Shown: piece by piece, positions 1-12,763 of the stretch
Layout of the letters: each line of letters begins with the position of its first letter
Numbering within the stretch: the first letter of the stretch is position 1
NCBI RefSeq assembly: GCF_030936135.1
Contig: NC_082598.1
Coordinates: 47,832,347-47,896,346 of the forward strand
Direction: 5' to 3'
Source of the DNA: Gavia stellata
Taxonomy: Eukaryota; Chordata; Aves; Gaviiformes; Gaviidae
Length of the DNA stretch: 64,000 nucleotides
Notes under the pieces: model-generated
Told to the model about the DNA's origin: nothing
Databases searched by the model: none
The model's input: the letters and a program-made list of their open reading frames with translations, nothing else
Translations under genes and position numbers: made by a program

Positions 1-350
1 ATCTTCATTAGACATCCCATCACAAGTACAAATGATGTGGACATGACTGTAGACCATCAACTATTGAAAGACAACAGAATGATCACATGGTGCCAACTCC
101 TACTTCTTACCTCCTCTTCTACTAATGCATTTAAAAAGGAAAAACACATCACTCTTTCTTAATTTCCATTTTTTACGTAAGTATGTAAGTTAATGTAAGT
201 TCTGCATTAACTATGATATGTCACAGAATCACAAATAGGATGGCAGACAATCCCTGCATTGAATACTCTGAAATGTATTACAGACTGATGATATATACAT
301 AAGGATTCAAGAAGACGGAGTTCCAGGAGAAAATTCAACAGTATGCACAT

Positions 351-632
351 ATAGAATCATAGAATATCCCAAGTTGGAAGGGACCTGCAAGGATCATTGA
401 GTCCAACTCCTGAATCTACACAGGGCAACCTAAAAGTTAAACCACATATCTAAAAGCATTATCCCAACACTTCTCTAACACAAAAACAGGCTTGGGGCCA
501 TGATCACTGACCTGATGATCTTGTTCCAGTGCTTGATGACCCTCTCAGTGAAGAACTTTTTCCTAATAGCCAATTTGAACTTCTCCTGATGCAGCTTTAA
601 GCCATTCCCTTGCGTACTATTTTTAGAAACAG
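351..632 (-). mobile_element. CR1 LINE fragment (3' end)
   Basis: Read on the - strand, this ends in the CR1 3' terminus: the short ATTCTATG-type direct repeat preceded by the 'ggaccttgcaggtcc'-like block next to 'gttggactc'. The upstream part matches the CR1 ORF2 C-terminal and 3'UTR segment with many point differences, so it is an old, non-coding, 5'-truncated copy. The 5' boundary near 632 is approximate. Subfamily cannot be assigned by eye. Confidence 0.9.
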
Positions 633-1601
633 ACACACTACATCCATTTTATATATTATAAAGCACCTACTTAATGTCAGTTGTTTCTGTTTCACTACCT
701 GCTTTAGCTAACAGAGTTGTACGGATAATCACACTTCAAGGAAGTTAAATACTGATAACCTCTACGGCTTTCTTGTTACTTTCACCTTCTATTAACTTGC
801 TTATTTATTTCAGAACACTGTAAATAAATATTTCTACTCCAATGGCAAGAAAAGTTAATGAGATTACAGCAGTGGTTAAGGCACTCATTTCTACTGTGTT
901 GATTTAATAAAAAGAATCCATTTTAAGAACTGCAGCACTGAAAAGCTGATGCAAAACATTTATTTGTACAGACACTGCAGTACTGCCAGCCTGGCTCAGA
1001 CAGTTGCCCTTATGGAAGGAGGTATAGACTTAGAAACCCTATTCACAGCCTCATTAGAATAACAGCAGAACAAGACTGAGTGAAACAGAGGAATATGGAA
1101 AGGGATAATGGGACAGCATCTGAGATGTGATACTCCAGACTGCTGAGTTAGGAGAGCCTTCCAAGTGCTAACCCACACAGAACTCTGAGTCAGCAGGTGG
1201 CACGGGAAATAACAAAAGTAGAAGTGACAATTGATAGCTCTTGGGACACAGCATGTTAAGAAGTTACACAGTTGATAGATCTCCCCAACAATCATACTTA
1301 CCTGACTGAGGAAGTGCAACTGGAAATAGTGCCTTCTGTCAGTTCTTAATCTGTACATATTTGTAGGTACGTGAGTCTCTGAAATCTATTCCCACTTCAC
1401 AGGGAGGAAACTGAAGATGGAAGTTTGAGTTGCCACTCTAAACTTCAGATTTTTCTTCTTGAAATAGGTACAATATAGACCTGGGATAGGAAAGAACAAA
1501 TCAATTTTAGTTAAATATACAATACAAGAAACACTGTCACAAAGCTCACTTGCTGATCGCAGAAAATGCAATCACAAAAAACATCAACTTTTGTAGGACT
1601 C

Positions 1602-1620
1602 GGGGGGGGGGGGGGGGGGG
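1602..1620 (+). repeat. Poly-G homopolymer run (19 G)
   Basis: An uninterrupted run of 19 guanines is followed at once by a purine-rich G4A2-type stretch to about 1637. Such runs are prone to slippage and to sequencing or assembly length error, and can form G-quadruplexes on the + strand. No gene is attached to it. Confidence 0.95.
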
Positions 1621-3330
1621 AAGGGAGGGGGAGAGCAGGAACAAACAACACCCCCCACAAGATCAGAAGCAAAAAATAAAAACCCTGGGGCGTTTAGTTT
1701 GATTGTTGGGTTTTTTTCATGGTTGATCAAACAAGGTTTTTTAAAACAGAGAAAAGTAAATGTTTTCTCCATAGAGGTAGAGTACTGAAAAGCAATCAAA
1801 CCAAAGTTGCTGATTGTCAATAGAAGCATTTTTTAATCTTTTCTGTAACATTCCTATAACCAAAGTACAAGTCATATCAGCCAGAAAGAGTTAACAAATT
1901 GATTCTCAGTCTTGCTTAAACAGCTATAGTACAACTCCTCCACAAAACAGGTGCTTCCATCATTCAATTATCCCTAGCCTGAAAATGCATTCTAGTTTGA
2001 ACATGAACATCGAGTTAAATGTGGAAAAAGTATTATATAACACACAAGCACCCTGCCTGCTTTAGCTCTCCAGTTAGGTAACTGTTTTCAGGAAAGCTAA
2101 CATGTAACAGCACAAGAATAATAAAACCTTTTTATTGACATTTCCACAGCTACCCATTGGAACCTCCCTTAAAACTGCTGCATTCTTACATGGTGCAGCA
2201 GATTATAACTGAAGAAAAAGTACTTGGAAAATAAGATTAAGATACCATACCATTATTCCCTGATATTAAGTTATATTTGAATGCAACCGATTTACTGGCA
2301 GAACAGTTACACAGAAGTCTCTTTAATGAGGACCTCTACCCTACATACGGTATTCTGCAACAGCAGAATACCATTTTTATCCCTGCTGCTACATAAGCAG
2401 GGCATACATCATACTAGACAGAGTTTAAAAAAATAATATGGTATAAGATTAAGGTTTAAATTAACTCTTGAAATTTGAAGGACAAATACATGCCACTGTT
2501 GTGCAGTTTATTAGGCTCAATACCTTCTATTGATGTATTTTGCGTCCAACTTCCTGTTGCGTACAAAGAGTCTGCTTGGCTCTTGCTGTGAGATACACTT
2601 AAAGAGTTTCCAGACAAGCAGACCTTAAAAGTTCAGATCACCTTTACACCCATTATTTTTGGTGAAGTTAATTGTGATTTCATAGTCTAGCTACAGATTT
2701 TTACAGTAAAATTTTTGCTCACATTTAGCGTATTGCTCAACTACGCTGCACTGAAAGATTTCTAAGCATTCGTCATCCTCCCCACAGACCTACAGGGTTT
2801 GACAGATTAAAATACAAGAAAAAGCCGTGCACCCTCGTGAATACTTTTTACACTGAGTGGTTCTTCTGGTATTAAAATAGAGGTTATTGAGTAAAGACTG
2901 ACTATGCTTCCCGCTATCTTGGTAACTTCAACCTGGAAAATGTAGGTATTTCCCCACCATCACCACCCAGAATCTCTTAGGAAAAAAATGAAACCCGCTC
3001 AAATACACTCTGAATAAATTTTAACTAAAATATTTTCTCTCACAAATAACTAAAACAATTTGTAAAATACTGCTTAAAAACATTATAATTGCTGTATTTC
3101 AATTCTACGAAATGCCTTTTTTATAATTAATATGCACCTCAGATGAAGTTACTGTAATTCAAGCTTGTAACTTCAGGCAATTATAGTTATGTATGTAAAG
3201 TGGTATATATACTATAATAAAATATTATCATTTGTGTTTAAGACTGTCCTGTGTTAATTACACATATACATATGCCACTCCTGTATCTTCAAGCTTTTTC
3301 ACTCAAAACACGCTCTTCTTCTGTGACAAT

Positions 3331-3376
3331 ATATTATTTTATTAATGATTTTATTATTATTATTTTATTATTATTA
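3331..3376 (+). repeat. Imperfect ATT-rich simple repeat
   Basis: Interrupted TTA/ATT units in AT-rich intergenic DNA. No further function is visible. Confidence 0.7.
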
Positions 3377-6300
3377 AGTCCTCTATCATTAGTTAACTTG
3401 TTAGTTTGGGAAAGGAATATCATGGGGCCAGTACGAGCTGGCAAATGATCCTCAAAAGCAAGAGGATCCCTGGGGAATGACAGCACCTCTGCACTGCCCT
3501 CTCCTGTGCTGTCAGCTTTCCTGGAGAACTTCTCTCTTTGCTCACAGCAGGAATACACCTGAATGTCTCCATAATACCCAAGATACTGTGCTATTAGCTG
3601 GGGTACCTCAGTCCTCCTTTAAGTACTGGTTAATGAGAAATAGCTGACAGTTGATGAAACTATATACTGTTCAAGTTCTCTTCTAAGAACCTTACTTTTG
3701 ATCCTTCTTGGTTTATAGTTCCATTAATCTATAGTAAATTAATTCCACAGTAAACCATTAGTTAGTCTTTGTGTTTAGAAAATATGCAAAAGTTCTCAGG
3801 ACTAGAAATTGGTGATAAGAGTTAGAGGGTCTCCACAGGTTTTAAATCATGATTTCCAGAAGTGCCACCCAAACAGCTATGTATGGAGACTCTTTAAAGT
3901 CAAATTTTGTTATTCAGTCCCCACTCTATCATCTTACTCAAAAGATCCTCCATGAATAAAATTTTGTGACTTTCTCCTGTAAATTAACTCTTCAACAGAA
4001 TGAAGGTATTATAATGCTTTATATCCCTCCACAGGATTTTAGCACAGCACACGACTATTGCTAAATACCTGCAAGTGCAGAAAAGTAAAATTGCTCATAG
4101 TACTTTCAAAGGTGGTAACTGAAATATTATAAATAGTTCATTAAGTAGCTTGTGATCAGATTAAAACTATTCAGCAAAGTAATGTCTTTTGTCCATAACT
4201 CACTGACTCATATATTAATTGTTCTCCTTCCTGAAATACTATCAGGTAAAAGTTGCTCTTAATTCTTGGACAAAACCTTCGAAGAGTGACATGAAGATAA
4301 ATCACTTTCAAACAGCATTTATAAAACCAGTCCCAGTGAGTCCCAGTCTTTATTTATTGAAAGGTTGTTAGAAAATGTATTACTAACTTTAATTTGATAG
4401 ACTGTACTTACGCAAAATAAATCTAAGCCATTTCTGGATCACCACAATTCATCAAGTTAACTTACTACATGGGAAGAATGTCTTAATTGCCTCCACAGTA
4501 ATTTGTTTAAAATGAAAGTGAAAAGAAATCACAAATTAATCATCCTTTTCAATTATTTCTTTCCCAACTTACTGGGACTGCTTATCTTCAAGATTTTGTT
4601 CCTACTAGTACAACGTAAGACTGCTCAGTGAAGTCCACTGAGCATCCCATTTAGTACTACGTTTTGGTTAGTGATACAGCTGCTGGCCCAACGTTTTCAG
4701 TCCTCAGAATGGTTACAAGAATCAAATTGAACTGGCAAGGACTAAGTTGTGAAGTCAAAATTTGATGATTAATCAGTATTCAAGCACTAAGCTTGTATTC
4801 AAACCACTTTATCTTTCTTCTTTACCATTACTGAAAAATACTTCAACAATCTGTAGTTTGATGCTTCAATGAACCAACTGCATTTGTAGGGATATTTCAC
4901 TTGGCAAGCAATGGAGACATTTTTAGATTTTTATCATCTTCTAAGCCTCTCTTCCTAGTCCCCAGGGGTGGTAAAATTCAGTAACTGTAAGATTAATCCA
5001 GAAAAAAGCAGTCAGAGGCTAAAACCCACTTGAGAGTTTTTTAATGAATTTAAGGAAGGCTAACCAGGCAAGCCAGAGGGGTGTGCAACTTATCAATGAC
5101 TTACCAAGTTTTCATGGTGCAGTAGTTCTTGTTATTCTAGTTAGGCACTATACTCACACTTTAGGAAAGAGCTGTGCTCAGATTTATAGCAAACAGACCA
5201 GATGCTGGTCTTTGTCTTCATACTTTGATTTGCAACAGAGGTTGGAAAAACAAAAATCTTCTCTTTCCAAGATGATTAGAGAAAAAGGTGATCAAAACAC
5301 TACAGACTGATGGGATATTCTTCTAACTAGCAATGAAAACACAGCACACTGCATATTTGGCTTTCAAGTGAGATGGTATTAAGCTTAAGTCTTAACTTTG
5401 CAGTCCTTAAAAGGGTCAACACTGATAAAAAAGAAAATCTATTAGGAAAATGAGAAAGTATCAGCCATATGTCCCAACATCCAAATAAAATAATGAATGT
5501 CTCCATTTTTGCCTGCATGTCACCTGATATCTCGAGCATGGGATGGCTGCACCAGTGGCTCACCAGGGACACAGGTGGCTGCCAAGTCTGCAGTCAGCCC
5601 TGGCTGCTGCAGGGTATGACTGGGACTCTTGAAGGGGCCATACCCTATCCCAGAGCATACCTTCGACTATGGAGAATCACACCCAGAACAGAACAATGAG
5701 AATTATTAAACTCCCTTTAAGAAAGTTCAAAGGAGCAAAATTAACCCAAGTCTATACAGACTCAAAACCAAGGATCGCTGAATGACGTTCTCCCACAGCT
5801 ATGAGACCAGCCTTAAAGAAAAGTGCCCTCACAGCCTTTGCTTTACTGATAAGCATACCATTTCTGCCTCATAGCCTGCCTACCACATGGCAAAGAGGAG
5901 TTCACAGGTTATAGCTAGGGCACTGTGGTTGCAGGCTCCAACCTAATATAGCCCCCTTTATAAAGAAAGACTATGTCCTGTGGTAATTCAAGCTCAGCAC
6001 CGAACCCTACCCAGCACTATTTAAGGCAGATTGCCTGTATAATTAACAAGGGCAGAGTGTAATCTGGCAGGCCTGCTGGGGAAAATGAGTTCCTGAAAGC
6101 TCTTGAAGCTGGGCTTAGGTAAGCACCTCTTGCCACGCCAGTTAGTTTCCCGTTTTAATTGCACACACTTCACCATAACATTGTCTCCAAATTACAATAA
6201 ATTGTTAAGGCAAATAACATCTCAACTATTTAATTGCTAGGGCCAGCCAGCCTGTGCTTTAAATATGGACCACATTTCAGGTAATGCATATTCTTCCCAA

Positions 6301-9300
6301 TACTAGACCACGAACATACATAATAACAAACTCCTAAGCACTCATTACTGCTCATTTCCTTCTGCAGTCTACAAACATGAAATCTAATTTGGTAGCACTT
6401 TATACCCTCTTTGCATTCATTTCAGCTGGAAGTAAATGGTGGTGTTAACTGAACAAATCCTCTCTTCTTATCATCAAAACAAAGTACACTGGTTTAAGAA
6501 ACATACTCCAAACACATCAGCAATTCTCCTCAGTTCAAACTATACATCATGGATATTTCACTAACTTTTCAGTCATCTCAAAATGCTTAAGCATGAATAA
6601 CTCAATGAGACAAACCGTCTGTATTTTGAGCACAGAAAATATTAAAGTTGTTGTTGTATGTTCATGGTCAACCAAATGAAGCATGTCTGGTGTTAGCTCT
6701 AGCCTGATAGCAAGGTTACTACAACTTCTTTAACCACCCCAAAGAGAAATTCTGTTCAAGTTAAAAGGAAGGGTAAGCACCTCAACCTCAAAATAAAAGT
6801 GCTATGTACTTGTACATAATAACCTGTCAATAAAGAGCAGTGATCTACTCCAGAGCAAATGGCAGCACACCATGAACAACTAGCAGAAACAGTTGCTTCT
6901 CTTACTCAGAGAACCCAGAGCATGTACCAATCTCAGCCACACATTCACTTGTGTCCATGAATATCACGCCTATATTGCCCAGAAATGACCACACAAAGAC
7001 AAAGAAACCATAGTTAAGACTCTACATTTCACCAGCAGTATTACAACCCAGTGACTTAACACAGACATCTGGATGAGGCTGACAGGCTTAAAGTATAAAA
7101 AGTTACGATGTAGCTTTCACACAGTTTTAGCTTGAACACCTTCTACATAACATATTTATTTCTTCAGACAATATGTTCCCCTAAGAACTACCTCAATCTA
7201 TTTAACAAAAGCTGTTTAAAAAATATTACAGTAATGTTGTTCATTTTAACTGAGACTTAAATGTAGATGTTAAATCAGACGTTAAATCCTTTAGATCTAA
7301 TATTAAGTAAGGATTACTTTCCCTCAAATTCTACCACGTTCTGTTTTTATACTCTTTGAATACTTGCCTATGGCAACAAATGTACTACAGATGCTGTGTA
7401 CGTGGCTAGCCTGGTAATTAAAATACGTTACAAAAATGAGAAAAATTAAAATGTCAAATGCTTTTTGTAAAAGCAGAAGGTACTTCAAGTCTTTTTTTTA
7501 AAGAATGACATTTCAGTGATCTCTAGGATAAAGGGCTTCTTCCAAAGAAAAGCTGAGATACAAGAAAGTTTTCCTCTTTAGAAGGTAACATGTAACACTT
7601 GCCATGATCGTGATCTTCAAAAGAAAGTGCCTCTCTTGTTCTCCTTTGTGCTCAGCTACATATGAGAAGCTATAAGATATAGAACAGGGAATGCCAGCTG
7701 TATCATTAAGAAACTGCTTTATAAAAATATGACCTATAAAGTTTCTACTTCCTAGGAAATTTAGGAGAGAAGTGCAGTATACTCAGGAACCAAAACAAGC
7801 CAGACCTTAAGACCCAAAGACTTGGCTGTATCCTTTTAAAACTAGGATTAAGTTTTGTTAACAGAGAAAGGGTGAAGTAAGCTGTCATTACGTTTTAAAT
7901 TACCACCAATACAATAAATATTTGAGTAATTAATGGAACTTTGTTTCTTTGTGCAACAGATCCTGACATCATCTAAATTTTTCAAAACAATGTAATTTAA
8001 TCGTCTGGGAAATTCTACTTGCACTGCCATGTATGGTCTTACACAGAAGGCTGACAGTACTGGTTTGTAAGAAGAAAACTAGAAGCTGTAATACGATTTC
8101 TCCCTTCCCCCTGACAAGCTGTAGGCACAAGTTCAAGGTCCCTAACTAAGATAAATATACAAGGCTCAGCTGTGCTCACCATGGCATTACTTTTGCATCA
8201 GTATAATTCCACACTCACTTAAATGGAACTCCTCCTTGTTTACACCATCTAAAACCACCACTAGGACCACAAAATAACTGTGGAACTATACTTTTGTTTA
8301 CAGTCTTAAAAAAATAATCAGCTTAATAGAACAGTCAACATTTATTTGAAATTATGTTAAAATAATGTTCTAAGTCCAAAAATCACGTAAAGTATAAAGA
8401 ACTACAAGCCCAGCATTGATTTGCTTGACTGACACTTTACATATGCATAATTTATTTTCCTATGACCCCCTAACTTCCAAATATGCTCAAATTCTGATTC
8501 ATAAAATGATTACATTAATTTCAGTGAAAGAAAACCTATATGAATCCCAAACCATTTTGCCTTTCTGCATAATAAAAGCATTTTTACCTTTTCCCTGGCT
8601 CCAGATTTTTGATCAGCATTATAACTATATATGATGCATTCCTACTGCATTTTTCTTTCTAAATAGCAAAATCAGTTCTTGAAAGTGAACAGCAAGTAGC
8701 CCAGAATAAGGAAGGGATTCCAGTGGAAAAAACAATCATTGAATCACATAAATAAAAGCCAAGGGTCTTTATTCATCATCTAGTTAATTTCCTTGCCCTT
8801 CAGCAAGTGAACTTTTTCCAACATATCATTTATAAATATCCAGCTGGTATCTTTTTGTTAGCAGTACCACGCTTTAAGTGCATTCTATTTTAACTTAAAG
8901 TCTTCAATGTTGATTAATATTTACTGTCTGATCTGAACATTTTCATATATACAGTTGCATATACACATCCTAACCAAAGCCTGTAGAAGGTTTCATTACC
9001 AAGAAAAAAAGCCAACAAACAAACAGATATTAGAATACATGGTAAAGGTTAAAAAGGACAGAAGTAAAATCGATCAAAAGTGTAATAGCTCAAGCATTGC
9101 TCTTCTAGTTAGACACTGCATACATAGGCAAACTGGAATGAGACAAAGATAGAAATTCCCTAGGTGTGTCTGCACCACTACCCAGGATTAGAGGAATAAA
9201 ATACTGTGACAAGGACATAGCTCTGATATATTGGCTGTAGATGCTGACTGAAAAAGATGACAACCATGCCAGGTTATGTGCTCCCCATGGTAACAAAAGA

Positions 9301-12300
9301 AGAAACCAAGGACACAGTCCTATTTCTCACTTTTTTCCCTAAATCTATTTTCCTGCATACTAATCCTCCCATTCACAACAGGCAGCTGGGTCCAGCTCTC
9401 CTAGCTTATAAGAGCTGCAAAACTTCAGAAAAGCTCAGCACCTTCAGCAGCACGTATGGAAATGGTGACAAAGCAGGGGTGAATTTTGCGCAAGTGGCAG
9501 TAGGGAAGACAGGACAGTCACTCCTCTTGCATAAAAGCCTGCTGTTAGAACAAAGCCTAAAGCAACAAGAAAAAAGTTAACCTTCCACCAAAACTTTACA
9601 CAATAAAAATAGTATGTCTTCTTGCAAGGATTTTACTTTATGCCAGGCCCTAACAGCGTGTGGCACATAAACAACAAAAGCTGAGCAAGACTGAAGTCAG
9701 CCACTGATGCAAAACAGACCCCCTATTTCTGTGCACAGGTTAGTCATGGACACAGACCTCATGCTTGAGGTGCAGATTTGATGCTAGTTTTACATTGCTG
9801 ACCTTCCCACAAAGAGCACTGGAAGTCTATGGACATAAAGCACTATAGGGACAAGGTATAATTTCAGTAGTATTATAATCATAGCAGTACTAGTCACAAC
9901 TGATTCACATCAATGTGATTGGAAAATCAGTCCTTTTAAGTTCCACGGTAAAACAAAAGTGGAAGGCATCGTATATGGAACAAAAAGAACATAAGGTTGG
10001 GATGACTCAACAGCATTTTTGAGTTATAATCGCCAATGGAGAAAGTCAGTAACCAGATCCTCCAAAAATGAGTGCAAAAATCTATGTAGGATAGAAATAT
10101 CTGGATTCCTGAATGGTACTTTTTTTTCTTCAATTTTGTTGCTCCTTTTATCTGAATTAGGCAAGTCCTCCTACCCTCTTGCTAGATTCCTCTAGCAATA
10201 AAGTCACTGGTGACTTGATGAAGAATGTATAAACAAATAAACTGGAGGATTTACAGAAATTTGCAAAGGAGATTCTGCAAAACAGCATTACTTCTACTCA
10301 TGAGCACTCTGTCCACCTCCCATAATCAAACAGTTTGATGGACGAAATAACAATTCAAGTGAATAAATGTTTGTCAATGCTTGTGCCCTCAAACCAGGCT
10401 GCACCCAGTATTGCCTGAATTTCTTCCTGAAAAGCTGACCACTTACCCCACTTTCTAGGGATAATTAAATATTAAAAAGAAAAAAGCCAACAGGAAAATA
10501 AGATTTGAATGACCTTGATCTGAGAAGTTTTCTCAGCTGAGAATATTTAATGTCAAGCTATTATACACACTGGCAAGTGGGGCTGACAATGAGGACAGAG
10601 AAAAATCAGAAACAGCACAGTCATCATCTTAAAAGCCAATTCTCAGCTCCCTAAAACTGTCAATTCAGTCTCACTCAGAACAGGTGTTGCTCCTTTTGTG
10701 ACAGCGTAACGCCTAACCACATCTTTCTGCATTTTCAAATTTTGATTCACCATTTGGGTTGAATTATTACCTCCACTGCCAGCCTTCTTCATTCATCATT
10801 CACCCCCTACTGACAAGACTGAAGAAAAATATTCTAAAGAGAGCTAGATACTTACTGGTGTTTAGGATATTCATCTGAGACACAGAAGAGTCAGGTTTGA
10901 GAAGCAGGTCCTACAGTTATTTCATTATTTGCAAAGAAAGATAGCTCTACCAGGAGAGACTTCACGGTCAACACAGATATTTATCACAATCTAGCTAAGG
11001 CAACGCCTTGCACAGCTTGGTTATTCCTGCAAACCCACCTATTACCATGCGTAATTTTCTCTGCGTCTCACAAACTTCAAAGTCTACCTTGGGGCTCAGA
11101 AAAGACGACTTCTGAACATTAGCTGCAGCAATGCTGCTTATTTACCCTCACATTGGCTTAAACAGGACCAGATTTCATCTGAAGATTGTAATTCTCACTT
11201 GCTTTGCTTACATTTAATAGCTGTTACCAGTGCAACTATATTAGCAAACACCACCACTGCAAGGTCTTAAAATAAACAAATCTTTAGACTTCTCCTGAAA
11301 TAATTTTTCCCAACAAGTCATTTTAAGAAAAGGTGCTCAGCTCCATCTGCTGCCAGATTTAGATTATTTCTCTCTGAAGCTGAGGAATACACAATACAAA
11401 GGAATTTATTTTCCATTTGTTAAACAACTTGTATGCATGCAAAAGGCAAAAATCCAAACTGCTGCTATGTAGATACCTATCAAAGTGAAAGGCATACCTC
11501 GTCCTCACAGGTCCATCAACACATCTTGTTACTGCCCTTAGCAGCAGCAGCACCCATCCTTGGAAGACCTGTCTTCAACTCAGAAGTAATTTATTGTATT
11601 TTGCCCTTGTTTGCTATGATAATTATAAACATAGAAGCCACAAGGCACTGAAGCTAGGCTGTCTAACAAGACTTAATTAACTATTTCAAACAGCTATGCA
11701 AAAAAAAAAAAAAATCACTCAAAAAAAAAAAGCCAGTCTACTGAATATTAACATGCTATCTCACTCTAACCCTGTAATACTATGAAAAAACACCCACTAA
11801 GTACACTAAGTTACAAGTCATTTTAGAAATGGGTATTTTGCACCTGATGAGAAACAAATTCTCTTAATAAAGGAATATTTTAATTTAAAGAAAACATCTC
11901 ACAATGAGTTTAGAGGTTCCTAAATATATATTCATTATTGCTTCTTCCTTTAGTATGCATTGTTTGGGCTCATGAAATACGTCTAATGAATAGCCAGAAC
12001 AGTAGAGAGATAGGTAAAAAGCCATTAAAACATATTTAAAATAAGCATTTACAATTATAAAATTCTAAATCAGACTTTCTGAAAAAAAAAAATCTTGCAA
12101 CATAAACAAAGTATACACTTGCATAAAAAGATTTTAATCACCTCTCTGGTGTGACTTGTGTAACTAATACACGGCTTATCTGTGTCAATGAAACAATAAG
12201 AACTTGTATCAATAAAACCTTTAAAAAAAACAAACCCCAAACCAAAAAAGAAACACATATTTTTATACTCGATTCCTTTTTTATAGGCCTGATTCTGATA

Positions 12301-12741
12301 TTATTTTTACAAGTGTATTTTCTTTTATCTTAATGAAGCAAAGCCAGATTTACACTGGAGTAATTAAAAACAGAGCAGGGACTGCATGCCTCTAGACAGA
12401 GCTCTCGTTATGTACTTTGGTGGGGTTTTGTTCATCTAAGCACAAGTACAAAATGCTTTAATAGCACAGTAGTTTAGCGGAAAAATAGAGCACTCCGAAA
12501 CACTTTGGCTGTCAGTCACCTACCCTTTGCTGTTTGTTACACTTATATTCTCCCTGAGCCAGTAGTCATCAAAGGAGACACTTCTAACACTCTCTCCTCT
12601 TGAACATGATAAATTGACACGTCTACTTAGTACAGAGAGGGCAAATCCAAGAGAAACACACTTTTTCCTCTTGATATGCTGTACAGAATTTTTCATGCAA
12701 ATCAACCTGGGATACGTCTATTTTCCCAAAATAGGAGGGGA

Positions 12742-12763
12742 TTTTGTTTGTTTGTTTGTTTAT
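12742..12763 (+). repeat. (TTTG)n simple repeat
   Basis: About five TTTG units followed by a short T/A-rich tail, in intergenic DNA upstream of CTSO. Confidence 0.8.

Noticed and set aside
217-240. TCACAGAATCACA near the window start as another CR1 3' end
   Set aside because: Only about 13 bases match; the following sequence lacks the GGACC and GTCCAACC blocks of CR1.
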